From JACDQM01 sp044373315 (GTDB lineage Bacteria > Pseudomonadota > Gammaproteobacteria > Burkholderiales > Burkholderiaceae_C), in NCBI RefSeq assembly GCF_044373315.1, contig NZ_JBILQK010000008.1:12987-76986 (forward strand): a stretch of DNA of 64,000 nt, in the 5' to 3' direction. Each line of letters opens with the position of its first letter. Positions within the stretch are counted from its first letter, which is position 1. The translations under genes and the position numbers were made by a program. The notes beneath the pieces are model-generated. The model searched no databases. It was not told where the DNA came from and saw nothing but the letters and a program-made list of their open reading frames with translations. Shown piece after piece: positions 19,046 through 27,151 of the stretch.

Positions 19046-21334
19046 ATGGTCAAGCGTCTGGCAGACACGCGGGTGCTCGCATCGCCCGGCCTCAAGAGCG
19101 CCGCAGTGCTGGATCGGATGTGCTCGCACTTTGTGCTGACGCTCACCGTCAAACATGGCTCGCGCTTCAATCTGCGGCGCGATTTCAACGGCCTGCTGTC
19201 CTTCACCGGCCGGCATCTGGTCTGGCCGCTGCGCGTGCTGCAACGTCTGCGCAGCTATTTAGCGCTGCGCTGCCAGGGCAATGAACTCTGGAGTGGCCAC
19301 GAGGCGCTCAGCGACGAAGCCTTCCTGAACCGCTACGGCGTCTGGAACGGCCCCTTCGCCGAGGCCACGCTGTTCTTCTACCTGGACGAGTACATCAAGG
19401 ACGCGCCCAAGGACATGATGGCCCTGTTGGCCAGCACCTGCGAGGCGCTAGACCGCCAGCTCAAGCGCGAATCCACGCTGATCGAGAAGAACATCGCCGC
19501 GCTGGCCGGCCTGCTGCAGCTCAACCCGGCCGAGCGTGCGCTGCTGCTGTACGGCACGCTGGCGCGCTACCAGCGCGAATTGCGCGGCGCGCTGGTGGAG
19601 TTCAAGGTCAACACCGCACAGGAGGCTTATGCGGCGATCGCCGCGGTGGCCGGCGTCGATGCGCAGGATGTGGCCGAGGCGCTGCGCGCTGGCTCGCGGC
19701 TGGAGCGAATCGGCATGGTGGAGAACCTGATCTCCGAGCACAACATCACCGACCTGGCCGACCTGATGAAAGTCAGCGACCAGCTGCCGCCGGTGCTGAT
19801 GCGCGAGTACCGCGGCCCCGACGACCTGATGGCGGTGTTCACCCGGCCGGCGGTCAAGAGCGAGCTCGCGCCGCGCGACTTCGAGTTTGTCGCGGAAGAC
19901 CTGCAGGTGCTGGCCACGCTGCTGCGAGAGGCCGTGGCACGCCAGCAGTGCGGCGTCAATGTGCTGCTCTACGGCCCGCCCGGCACCGGCAAGACCGAGC
20001 TGGCCAAGGTGGCGGCCGAAGCCGCAGGCCTGCAGCTCTACGAGGTGGAGTACGCGGACCGCGAAGGTCATTCACTGACCGGCCGCGACCGCTATCGCTC
20101 GCTGCAGATCAGCCAGCAGTTCCTCAAGGCCAGTCATTCGGTGGCCCTGCTTTTTGACGAGGTCGAGGACGTCTTCCCGCCCTTGTCGACCGACACCGTG
20201 CAGCTGATGGCGCGGCTTGATGCGGCGCTGGATGCGCCGGCCTCGGGCTCGGTCAGCGGCAAGGCCTGGGTGAACCAGATCCTGGAGACCAACCCGGTGC
20301 CGGTGATCTGGGTGACCAACCGCATCGAGCAGATCGACCCGGCCTTCCGCCGCCGTTTCCAGTACCACCTGGAGCTGAAGTCGCCGCCGCCCGGTGCGCG
20401 CTTGGCCCTGGTGCAGCGCGCGCTGGCCGAGGTGCCGGTGAGTGCCGAGTTCAGCGCGCGGCTGTCCGAGCGCCGTGGCCTGACGCCGGCGCAGATCCGC
20501 ACCGCGGTTCGCTTCGCGCAGCTGGCCGGCCCGCCCGAGGCGGCTGAAGGCTTGATACAGCGCCAGCTGCTGAATGCCGACAAGGCGCTGGGCCACAGCG
20601 GTCAGGACAAGCCCGAGCGCCGCGTCGTCACGCAGTACGCGCTCGACCTGTTGAACTGCGAATCACGCTTCGAGATTCCGCGCATCGTCGAGGCGCTGCA
20701 ACGCCGCGGCAGCGGCCAACTGTGCTTCTACGGCCCGCCGGGCAGCGGCAAGACCGCCCTGGCCGAGCACATCGCGCAAGCCCTGGGACGGCCGCTGATG
20801 GTGCGCCAGGCCAGCGATCTGTCCAGCAAGTACGTCGGCGAGACCGAGCAGAACATGGCCCGCATGTTCGAGTCCGCCCTGCAGGAGGATGCGGTGCTGC
20901 TGCTGGACGAGGCCGACAGCTTTCTGCGCAGCCGTCGTCGGGCGGAGCGCAATTACGAAGTCAGCGAAGTCAACGAGATGCTTGCCGGCATGGAGCGCTT
21001 TGCCGGCGTCTTCATCTGCACGACCAATCTGTTCGACGAGCTGGATGAAGCTGCGCTGCGGCGCTTCGCCTTCAAGATCCGCTTCAAGCCGCTGACAGCC
21101 GAGCAGCGCGAGGCTATGTTCCGCCGCGAGGCACGCGCTGCAGAGATGGATGCTGAGCAATGCGAACGCCTGGCGGCGCTGGACCAGCTGACGCCGGGTG
21201 ACTTCGCCGCGGTTCGCCAGCAGGAGGAGATCCTGGCCGAGACACTGACACCGGACGAGTTCCTGACCCAGTTGGAGGCCGAACACCGGCTCAAGCCCGA
21301 GGTGCGCTCGCGCAGGGGGATCGGCTTCCGCTAG
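19046..21334 (+). CDS. Tandem AAA+ ATPase
   Basis: A 762-residue cytoplasmic protein with two AAA+ modules. Residues 1-290 are mainly helical with no recognised domain. AAA-1 has Walker A GPPGTGKT at about 310-317 and Walker B LLFDEVED near 368-375. AAA-2 has Walker A GPPGSGKT near 562-569 and Walker B LLLDEAD near 617-623, with an arginine-finger-like RRFAFKIRF. AAA-1 has the atypical EVED after Walker B where DEAD/DEAE-like residues are usual, but the acidic residue is kept. The two-ring layout recalls Cdc48/ClpA-type unfoldases, but the N-domain is unlike theirs. No protease or partner gene is adjacent, so the substrate is unknown. Start ATG at 19046 is preceded by GAGGAG. Confidence 0.85.
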   Translation: MVKRLADTRVLASPGLKSAAVLDRMCSHFVLTLTVKHGSRFNLRRDFNGLLSFTGRHLVWPLRVLQRLRSYLALRCQGNELWSGHEALSDEAFLNRYGVWNGPFAEATLFFYLDEYIKDAPKDMMALLASTCEALDRQLKRESTLIEKNIAALAGLLQLNPAERALLLYGTLARYQRELRGALVEFKVNTAQEAYAAIAAVAGVDAQDVAEALRAGSRLERIGMVENLISEHNITDLADLMKVSDQLPPVLMREYRGPDDLMAVFTRPAVKSELAPRDFEFVAEDLQVLATLLREAVARQQCGVNVLLYGPPGTGKTELAKVAAEAAGLQLYEVEYADREGHSLTGRDRYRSLQISQQFLKASHSVALLFDEVEDVFPPLSTDTVQLMARLDAALDAPASGSVSGKAWVNQILETNPVPVIWVTNRIEQIDPAFRRRFQYHLELKSPPPGARLALVQRALAEVPVSAEFSARLSERRGLTPAQIRTAVRFAQLAGPPEAAEGLIQRQLLNADKALGHSGQDKPERRVVTQYALDLLNCESRFEIPRIVEALQRRGSGQLCFYGPPGSGKTALAEHIAQALGRPLMVRQASDLSSKYVGETEQNMARMFESALQEDAVLLLDEADSFLRSRRRAERNYEVSEVNEMLAGMERFAGVFICTTNLFDELDEAALRRFAFKIRFKPLTAEQREAMFRREARAAEMDAEQCERLAALDQLTPGDFAAVRQQEEILAETLTPDEFLTQLEAEHRLKPEVRSRRGIGFR

Positions 21335-21468
21335 CAGGTCTTGCTTCGGATTGAGCGACCGCCGGGCTGCGGGTGCGCCACTGCGTAGCTACGGCAGATC
21401 TCGTCCCCGGAGGGCACAAGCAGCAGGCCTGCCCGCCCTCCTGCGCCCTTAGCCGCAGTCGCGGTTTT

Positions 21469-22032
21469 TCAGCTGTTTACCAACTCGCCCAGCAGCGCCA
21501 AGTAGTAATCCAGAGGTGGCGTCACTTTCGACGGATCTTTGGCCAGATCGTCCCAACGGCGCAGCGAAACTGCGTCCTGCGCAAAGGGCAAGGCGGCAAA
21601 GGCAGCGCATTCCTCGTCATTCATGGCGCCGCCTTGCAGCGTCAACGAATGCACCGAAGCCGGCGACAGCGTGGCCAGATAGCCAGGGTCAGTCGCCACC
21701 AGATAGCGCTTGGCCGCCACATGCAGGCGGATCGGCTCCAGCACCGCGGCGCCGAAGCCCTCGCTCAGCAGCGCCAGCGCGCGCAGCTCGTGCACGTCGT
21801 CCACCTGGTCACCCAAAGACACCACTTCATCGTCGGCGAAGTGGCCGATGTCGTGCAGCAGCGAAGCCGCCACCAGGCTCGGCGCGGCACCCGCCCATTC
21901 GGCCAGCTGCGCGCATTGCAGGCCATGGGCCAGCGCGCTGACGGCCTCGCTGCGCGCGCCGTCGTAGGCCACTTCGGCCTGGCTGCGCAGAATATGAGCG
22001 ATGTGCTCGATCAGATCCGGAGCACCACTCAT
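21469..22032 (-). CDS. PhnZ-like HD-domain phosphonate oxygenase (TIGR03276 type)
   Basis: A 187-residue HD-domain protein of the phosphonate-operon family that includes PhnZ, a mixed-valence di-iron oxygenase cleaving 2-amino-1-hydroxyethylphosphonate. Likely metal ligands are H36 (ALAHGLQ), H60-D61 (LLHDIGHF), the His in DVHELRALALLSEGFG and the His in IRLHVAAKRYL. A glutamate at E29, seven residues before H36, corresponds in spacing to the substrate-binding Glu of PhnZ. Its ATG overlaps the phnE stop by four bases. No PhnY dioxygenase gene is present, so the true substrate is uncertain. The start ATG at 22030-22032 rejects a long artefactual upstream extension. Confidence 0.85.
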   Translation of the reverse strand: MSGAPDLIEHIAHILRSQAEVAYDGARSEAVSALAHGLQCAQLAEWAGAAPSLVAASLLHDIGHFADDEVVSLGDQVDDVHELRALALLSEGFGAAVLEPIRLHVAAKRYLVATDPGYLATLSPASVHSLTLQGGAMNDEECAAFAALPFAQDAVSLRRWDDLAKDPSKVTPPLDYYLALLGELVNS

Positions 22033-22838
22033 ATCAGGCGCTTGCGCAGTTGCGCGGACAGCATGTCGATCAGGCTGACGCTGACGATCAGCATCAGCAG
22101 GATGGCGGCCGTCTGGCCGTACTGGAAGCCTCGGATCACCTCCCACAGCAGCATGCCGATGCCGCCGGCACCAACCATGCCCACCACTGAAGCTGAGCGC
22201 ACATTGGCTTCGAAGCGGTACAGCGTGTACGAGATCCACAGCGGCATCACCTGCGGCAGTACGCCGTAGGCGATCTCTTCCAGGCTGTGCGCACCGGTGG
22301 CGCGAATGCCCTCCACCGGCTGGGGGTCGATGGCCTCCACCGCCTCGCTGAACAGCTTGGCCAGCGTGCCTGTCGTGTGCACCCACAGCGCCAGCACGCC
22401 GGCAAACGGGCCCAGGCCCACCGCCACGACGAACAGCAGCGCGAACACCATCTCATTGATCGAGCGGCAGGCATCGAGCAGGCGGCGCACTGGCTGGTGC
22501 ACCCACCAGGGCGTGATGTTGCCGGCCGCCAGCAACGCCAGCGGCACCGAGCAGATCACCGCCAACGCCGAGCCCCAAAGCGCGATCTGCAAGGTGACGA
22601 TCAACTCCTGCAGATACTGCCGCCACTCGAGGAAGTCGGGCGGGAAGAATCCGCGCGCGTACTCGGCCATATTTCCGCTGTCGCGCAGCAGGTCCAGCGG
22701 GCGCATGTCGGCACCCTGCCAGGAGCCCGCCAGCAGCGCGATCAGCAGCCCCCAGCCAAGGAGGCTCCACAGACTGGGCTTGGGTGGCGCCGGAACGGCG
22801 CCAACGGCTTTCAGCGCAGGGCTGACTGCAGCACTCAT
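22029..22838 (-). CDS. phnE: Phosphonate ABC transporter permease
   Basis: A 269-residue inner-membrane permease with five to six hydrophobic segments. The conserved cytoplasmic loop that contacts PhnC is EAIDPQPVEGIRATGAHSLEEIAYGVLPQVMP, followed by NVRSASVVGMVGAGGIG, typical of PhnE. The gene follows phnD after 40 bases and overlaps the HD gene by four bases. The complex PhnC2-PhnE2-PhnD imports phosphonates (and possibly phosphate or phosphite) from the periplasm. Confidence 0.94.
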   Translation of the reverse strand: MSAAVSPALKAVGAVPAPPKPSLWSLLGWGLLIALLAGSWQGADMRPLDLLRDSGNMAEYARGFFPPDFLEWRQYLQELIVTLQIALWGSALAVICSVPLALLAAGNITPWWVHQPVRRLLDACRSINEMVFALLFVVAVGLGPFAGVLALWVHTTGTLAKLFSEAVEAIDPQPVEGIRATGAHSLEEIAYGVLPQVMPLWISYTLYRFEANVRSASVVGMVGAGGIGMLLWEVIRGFQYGQTAAILLMLIVSVSLIDMLSAQLRKRLI

Positions 22839-22878
22839 GGCGAGGGCTCCTCTTTCTTTCCTGGATGGACCGGATCAA

Positions 22879-23865
22879 TCAGTTGGTGGCGGCCGCCATG
22901 CGGCCCAGCTCGGCCATGCGCTGGTCGATGACCTGCAGGCGCTTGGCCTTGTCCTCGGCCGACAGGTTCGCGTCACCCTCGATCTTGGTGCGCTCAGCCA
23001 CCAGACCCAGTTGGCGCACAGGGACAAGTTGGCTGTTGTCGGACTTCATGAATCCACCGATGGTCAGCTTGGACAGGATCTCCTTCTCGCGCGGCTGCTT
23101 GCCGTAGGCGAGGAAGAAGTCGGCCACCTTCTTCTTGGTGCCGGCATCCAGGTCAGCACGCCAGACCATGGGGTCGCTGGCGATCAGGGGGGAACGCCAG
23201 ATCACCTTCAGCTCGTCGTGCTTCTCGGGCTGCTTGAGCTTCATGCGCTCCATGGCATCGCTGGCCACAGTGGCGATATCGATCTGCTTGCCGTGCACGG
23301 CCAGGATATTGGTCTCGTGGTTGGCACGCACCATGCGCTTGAAGTCCTTGGTCGGGTCGACCTTGTTCTGCGCGAAAGCGTAGTAGCCAGGCACCAGCGC
23401 ACCGCTGGTGGAGTTCGGGTCACCAAAGCCCAGGGTCAGGTTCTGGCGCTGCTTGATCACATCGTCGAGGCTGTTCAGCGGGCTTTCCTTGCGGGCGACG
23501 ATGAAGCCCCAGTAACCGATGCCGCCATCCGGCTGCACCATGCGGGCGAAGACCTCGCCCTGGGCACGGTCCACGGCCTCGATGGCCGACTTGTTGCCGA
23601 ACCAGCCCACCTGCACCTTGTTGAAGCGCATGCCCTCGATCACGCCGGCATAGTCGGGCGCGAAGAATGCATTGACCTTCAGGCCGGTGACCTTTTGCAT
23701 GTCTTCCAGCAACGGCTGCCAGGCGGCCTTCAGATTGGCCGAGGACTCGGTCGAGATGATGCCGAAGCTGATCTCCTTGCTGCCGGACTGAGCCTGCGCC
23801 TGGGGCAGCAAGGCGGTGGCGCTGAGCGCAAGGACGGCAAGGGCACGACGCTGAATGGTGAACAT
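22879..23865 (-). CDS. phnD: Phosphonate ABC transporter substrate-binding protein
   Basis: A 328-residue periplasmic protein with a cleavable signal (MFTIQRRALAVLALSATA ... QAQA). The mature part starts with KEISFGIISTESSANLKAAWQPLLEDMQKVTG, and contains FFAPDYAGVIEGMRFNKVQVGWFGNKSAIEAVDRA and LGFGDPNSTSGALVPGYY, all diagnostic of PhnD and forming the phosphonate pocket. It lies between phnC and phnE. Its ligand range is probably broad. Confidence 0.95.
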   Translation of the reverse strand: MFTIQRRALAVLALSATALLPQAQAQSGSKEISFGIISTESSANLKAAWQPLLEDMQKVTGLKVNAFFAPDYAGVIEGMRFNKVQVGWFGNKSAIEAVDRAQGEVFARMVQPDGGIGYWGFIVARKESPLNSLDDVIKQRQNLTLGFGDPNSTSGALVPGYYAFAQNKVDPTKDFKRMVRANHETNILAVHGKQIDIATVASDAMERMKLKQPEKHDELKVIWRSPLIASDPMVWRADLDAGTKKKVADFFLAYGKQPREKEILSKLTIGGFMKSDNSQLVPVRQLGLVAERTKIEGDANLSAEDKAKRLQVIDQRMAELGRMAAATN

Positions 23866-23910
23866 GGGGACTCCTGAAGCGACGAAAAGAATGGAGAGGG
23901 ACGAAGAAAG

Positions 23911-24765
23911 TCAGGCGGCCTGCGCCACCGGAATCAGACCGGCAGGTGCGAAGGCCTCTGGCAGCGGCTGCGTGTCGCGATGCGGCGTCAGCAGCTCGCC
24001 AACCTGGGTACCGTAGAGCTGCTGCAGGCGCTGCTCGCTCAAGGCGGCGGTGGGGCCGTCATAGACCACCTCGCCATTGCGCAGCGCCACGGTGCGCGGG
24101 CAGTAGGCGAAGGCATAGTCGATCTGGTGCAGCGACACCAGCACGGTGACGCCTCGCTCGCGGTTGACCTGCGCCAGCAGCTCCATCACGCGGCGGCTGG
24201 AGGCCGGATCGAGCGAAGCGATCGGCTCGTCGGCCAGAATGATCTTGGCGCCCTGCACCAGCGCGCGAGAAATCGCTGCGCGCTGCTGCTGGCCGCCCGA
24301 CAAGGTGGAGGCGCGCTGCCAGGCGCAGGCCTCGATGCCCACATGGCGCAGCGCCTCGTAGGCACGCTGAAGCTCAACGGCCGGGAAGGCCCGCAGCAGG
24401 CTGCGCCACATCGGCAGGCGGTGCAGCGCACCGACCAGCACATTGCTCATCACCGGCAGGCGGTCCACCAGATTGAACTGCTGGAAGATGCTGGCCACCT
24501 CGCGGCGCAGTGCGCGGGTCTCGCGGCTCAGGCGTCCACCGCTTTGCAGCGTGCGGCCCAGCAGCTTCACCTCAGAGACCGAGCCTGAATCGGCGCGGTG
24601 CAGGCCATTCAGATGGCGCAGCAGCGTGGACTTGCCCGATCCCGAGGCGCCAAGCAGCGCCACCATCTCGCCCGGCTGCACCGAGAGAGAGACCTCACGC
24701 AGCGCAGCATGGTTGCCAAAGCGTTTGGACAGTGAACGGACTTCGATAGCGGCGGTAGAGCTCAT
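23911..24765 (-). CDS. phnC: Phosphonate ABC transporter ATP-binding protein
   Basis: A 284-residue ATPase. Walker A is GASGSGKST, the signature LSGGQQQRAAISRAL, Walker B KIILADEPIASLD and the H-loop VSLHQIDYAF, the latter typical of PhnC. The ATG at 24763-24765 (MSSTAAIEVRS) was preferred because AGGAG is placed correctly before it; the frame is open 12 codons further. First gene of the phnCDE-HD operon. Its promoter region holds a strong Pho box and the same 11-bp motif found before phnG. Confidence 0.94.
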   Translation of the reverse strand: MSSTAAIEVRSLSKRFGNHAALREVSLSVQPGEMVALLGASGSGKSTLLRHLNGLHRADSGSVSEVKLLGRTLQSGGRLSRETRALRREVASIFQQFNLVDRLPVMSNVLVGALHRLPMWRSLLRAFPAVELQRAYEALRHVGIEACAWQRASTLSGGQQQRAAISRALVQGAKIILADEPIASLDPASSRRVMELLAQVNRERGVTVLVSLHQIDYAFAYCPRTVALRNGEVVYDGPTAALSEQRLQQLYGTQVGELLTPHRDTQPLPEAFAPAGLIPVAQAA

Positions 24766-24797
24766 CACGGCTTCTCCTGCAAGGCGAATGCCGCGAA

Positions 24798-24808
24798 TCA
24801 TCTAGACC
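24798..24808 (-). promoter_or_regulatory. Putative PhnF operator in the phnC promoter
   Basis: Minus strand reads GGTCTAGATGA, identical over 11 bases to the block in the phnG promoter. It sits directly after the Pho box with a four-base gap and overlaps the position expected for the -10 element, so PhnF binding would block transcription. Confidence 0.6.
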
Positions 24809-24812
24809 TGCG

Positions 24813-24830
24813 GTGACAGGCGCGTGACAG
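24813..24830 (-). promoter_or_regulatory. Pho box upstream of phnC
   Basis: CTGTCACGCGCCTGTCAC on the minus strand: two perfect CTGTCAC heptamers at the 11-base period used by PhoB. Only the spacer is GC-rich where the E. coli consensus is AT-rich. This predicts induction of phnCDE by phosphate starvation. Confidence 0.75.
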
Positions 24831-24988
24831 GCTGAACCCGGTTGATCCCTGATGAGCACCCCGTTGCCATCGCCCACTGGGGTGATTCACGCCCGGGGCT
24901 GGGGGCTTGCACACTGTGCGTTGTCCAGCATCGTTGCCGATGCGCCGCGGCGCCAGCTCTGGCCTCAGACCTTCAGGGAGTGACCCAC

Positions 24989-25375
24989 GTGAAAAGAACC
25001 ATCGCCATCGCGCTGGCATGTCTCATGGCTGGCACCGCACAAGCCAACGAGTCCTGCGCACTGAAGGTGGCGCGCCTGCTTTCGACAGGGCAGATCGATA
25101 CCTTGTCAGCCCTGTTCGCTGGCACGCAAGACTTGGAGCCGGCGCTCAAGGCGATGGCGGAACAGCATGGCATCTTGTCTGCAGTGACAGAAGCCAGCGG
25201 GCCCAGATTCAAGACACACCGGCGCCTCAGCGTGGGCCAAACGACAGGCCCATACACCGGCGCCTGGGTGAACGCGAGGTCGGAAAAGCTGGGGCCAATT
25301 CAGCTGCATCTCGCTCAGCAGCAAGGATCTGCCTGCACATTGCTGGCACTGCACCTGGATGCCGCTCAACGCTGA
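24989..25375 (+). CDS. Small exported hypothetical protein
   Basis: A 128-residue protein starting with GTG at 24989 (VKRTIAIALACLMAGTAQA), a clear signal peptide with an AQA cleavage site. The mature part has two cysteines (one next to the cleavage site, one near the end, SACTLLALHL) that could form a disulfide. A ribosome site (AGGGAG) supports this start over an open extension that reaches 24842. No family was recognised. The fold may be a small NTF2- or cystatin-like sheet (RLLSTGQIDTLSALFAG resembles an SnoaL/NTF2-like start), but this is a guess. Confidence 0.6.
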   Translation: MKRTIAIALACLMAGTAQANESCALKVARLLSTGQIDTLSALFAGTQDLEPALKAMAEQHGILSAVTEASGPRFKTHRRLSVGQTTGPYTGAWVNARSEKLGPIQLHLAQQQGSACTLLALHLDAAQR

Positions 25376-25403
25376 ACAGTCCGCAAGCGCCTTGGCCGCG
25401 TCA

Positions 25404-25817
25404 TCAGCTCGTGTACACCGTCTCCAGCGATCTGAAGCCCTTGATCTCGATCGGATTGCCGAAGGGATCGAGCAGGAACATCGTCCATTGCTCGCCGGGC
25501 TGGCCAGCAAAGCGCAGCTGCGGCGGTAGCACGAACTCGACATCGGCTGCCTGCAGCTTGTCGGCCAGCGCCTGCCAGTCAGGCAGTTCCAGGATCACAC
25601 CCAGGTGCGGCATCGGCACCCGCTTGTCGCCCACATGGCCGGTGTTGGCAGTGGCGAAGGGTTCACCCAGGTGCAGCGAGATCTGGTGGCCGAAGAAATC
25701 GAAGTCCACCCAGCTGGCGGTGCTGCGGCCTTCGCGGCAGCCCAGCAGGCCGCCGTAGAAGGCGCGGGCCTGGTCCAGATCGCTGACGTTGAAGGCCAGG
25801 TGGAAGATGCTGCGCAT
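25404..25817 (-). CDS. VOC-superfamily (glyoxalase/bleomycin-resistance-like) protein
   Basis: A 137-residue protein built of two beta-alpha-beta-beta-beta modules. Module one starts FHLAFNVSDLDQARAFYGGLLGCREG and ends with HQISLHL; module two starts VPMPHLGVILE and ends TMFLLDPFGNPIEIKGF. Metal-ligand candidates are H6, the His in HQISLHL, and the Glu in NPIEIKGF. The arrangement fits a metal-dependent dioxygenase or isomerase of the VOC family. Substrate unknown. Convergent with the small exported gene. Confidence 0.85.
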   Translation of the reverse strand: MRSIFHLAFNVSDLDQARAFYGGLLGCREGRSTASWVDFDFFGHQISLHLGEPFATANTGHVGDKRVPMPHLGVILELPDWQALADKLQAADVEFVLPPQLRFAGQPGEQWTMFLLDPFGNPIEIKGFRSLETVYTS

Positions 25818-25864
25818 GAGGAGAACTCCGGCAAGGGCATTGGAAACCGTGGCATCGTAGCGGC

Positions 25865-26359
25865 ATGAATCGTCCGTCCAGCAAGGAACTGCCGCACAGC
25901 GCCAAGCTCGTTACCATCTGGCTGTTGGTGACCCTGGTCGTGTTTCTCGGCTTCAAGGCCTGGGAGCACCACCAGCAGCAGTCGCAGATCGCGCTGCATG
26001 AGGGCCGCATCGTGCTGCAGCGCGGGAGCGATGGGCATTTCCACTGGCGCGGCCGCATCAACGGCGTGGAGGCCGATTTCCTGGTGGATACCGGCGCCAC
26101 CGGCACCGCCATCCCGCAGGCTCTGGCCGAGCGTGCCGGCTTGCGCGCCGAAGCGCCGATACGCTCCAAGACCGCAGGCGGCATGGTCGAAGGCTACCTG
26201 GCCCGCGCCGACCTGGAGCTCGCCGGCGGCGTGCGCGCCGAACGCCTGCCGGTGACGGTGCTGCCCGATCTGCATGCGCCGCTGCTGGGCATGGATGTGC
26301 TGTCCAAGCTGCGCTTCGTGCAAGAAGGCGGACGCCTGAGCATCGAGGCACCGCACTGA
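25865..26359 (+). CDS. Membrane-anchored retropepsin-like aspartic protease
   Basis: A 164-residue protein with an N-terminal membrane helix (about residues 15-32) followed by a single retropepsin-like domain. The active-site motif is DFLVDTGATGTAIP, and the second conserved hydrophobic-hydrophobic-G motif is LLGMDVLSKL near the end. It belongs to the TIGR02281-like clan AA family of proteobacteria. Such proteases are expected to work as dimers on the periplasmic face. It precedes phaM by 42 bases, and co-transcription is possible but no shared role is known. Confidence 0.83.
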   Translation: MNRPSSKELPHSAKLVTIWLLVTLVVFLGFKAWEHHQQQSQIALHEGRIVLQRGSDGHFHWRGRINGVEADFLVDTGATGTAIPQALAERAGLRAEAPIRSKTAGGMVEGYLARADLELAGGVRAERLPVTVLPDLHAPLLGMDVLSKLRFVQEGGRLSIEAPH

Positions 26360-26401
26360 CTGACGTAGGATGGCCACACCCCCCTCGAGAGGAGCAGATC
26401 C

Positions 26402-27133
26402 ATGGCAGACAACAGCTTCACGAAGTTCGTCCCCGGTTTCGACTTTCTGCAAGGCCTGGTCAAGAACGCCGGCGCGGCCCTGCCCGGCATTGGCCAGTGG
26501 GTGGCGCCGACGCTGAACCCTGAAGAGCTGGAAAAACGCATCGAGGAGTTGCGCACCGTGCAGTTCTGGCTGGAGCAGAACGCCCGCATGCTGGGCGCCA
26601 CCATCCAGGCGCTGGAAGTGCAGCGCATGACGCTGTCCACGCTGCAGTCGATGAATGTGCCGCTCGGCGAGCTGCGTGAAGCGCTCAAGGTGCCAACACC
26701 AGTCATCAGTCCACTGCCCGCCGTGCCCGAGGCACTGGCCGCCGCGCTGCCCAAGGCCGAAGCGAAGCCCAAAGCTGGCAGCAGCAAGAACGCCGCATCG
26801 GCAGCGGCGACTGCGGCTGCGGTCGACCCGATGCAATGGTGGTCGGCGCTGAGCCAGCAATTCACACAGCTGGCCGCCAACGCGATGAAGGACAGCGCCA
26901 CCGATGCTGCGAAGAACCTGGCCGGCGCCATCGTCAAGCAGAGCTTCGACGCCGCCGGCGACACGCTGCGCAAGGCGGCCTCCGTGCCCGGCGCGGTGGT
27001 GGGCGCTGCGGCACGCAGCGTCACCGGCACCCCAGCGGCCCGCACTGCCGCCAATGCGCGCAGCAAGAGCGTCAGCAAGACCAGCAGCAGCAACAACGCC
27101 AAGCCCGCGGCTGCCGCGCGCCGACGCAGTTAG
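26402..27133 (+). CDS. phaM: PhaM-family PHB granule multifunctional regulatory protein
   Basis: A 243-residue protein. The N-terminal half (FTKFVPGFDFLQGLVKNAG, then NPEELEKRIEELRTVQFWLEQNARMLGATIQALEVQRMTL) is the conserved PhaM coiled-coil that binds PHB synthase. The C-terminal half is Ala/Lys/Arg-rich, ending NAKPAAAARRRS like histone-H1-type tails. In Ralstonia PhaM activates PhaC and tethers PHB granules to DNA. This points to polyhydroxyalkanoate storage in the host. A good ribosome site (GAGAGGAG) precedes the ATG. Confidence 0.85.
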   Translation: MADNSFTKFVPGFDFLQGLVKNAGAALPGIGQWVAPTLNPEELEKRIEELRTVQFWLEQNARMLGATIQALEVQRMTLSTLQSMNVPLGELREALKVPTPVISPLPAVPEALAAALPKAEAKPKAGSSKNAASAAATAAAVDPMQWWSALSQQFTQLAANAMKDSATDAAKNLAGAIVKQSFDAAGDTLRKAASVPGAVVGAAARSVTGTPAARTAANARSKSVSKTSSSNNAKPAAAARRRS

Positions 27134-27151
27134 CGTCAAAGCTTCTTCCTG

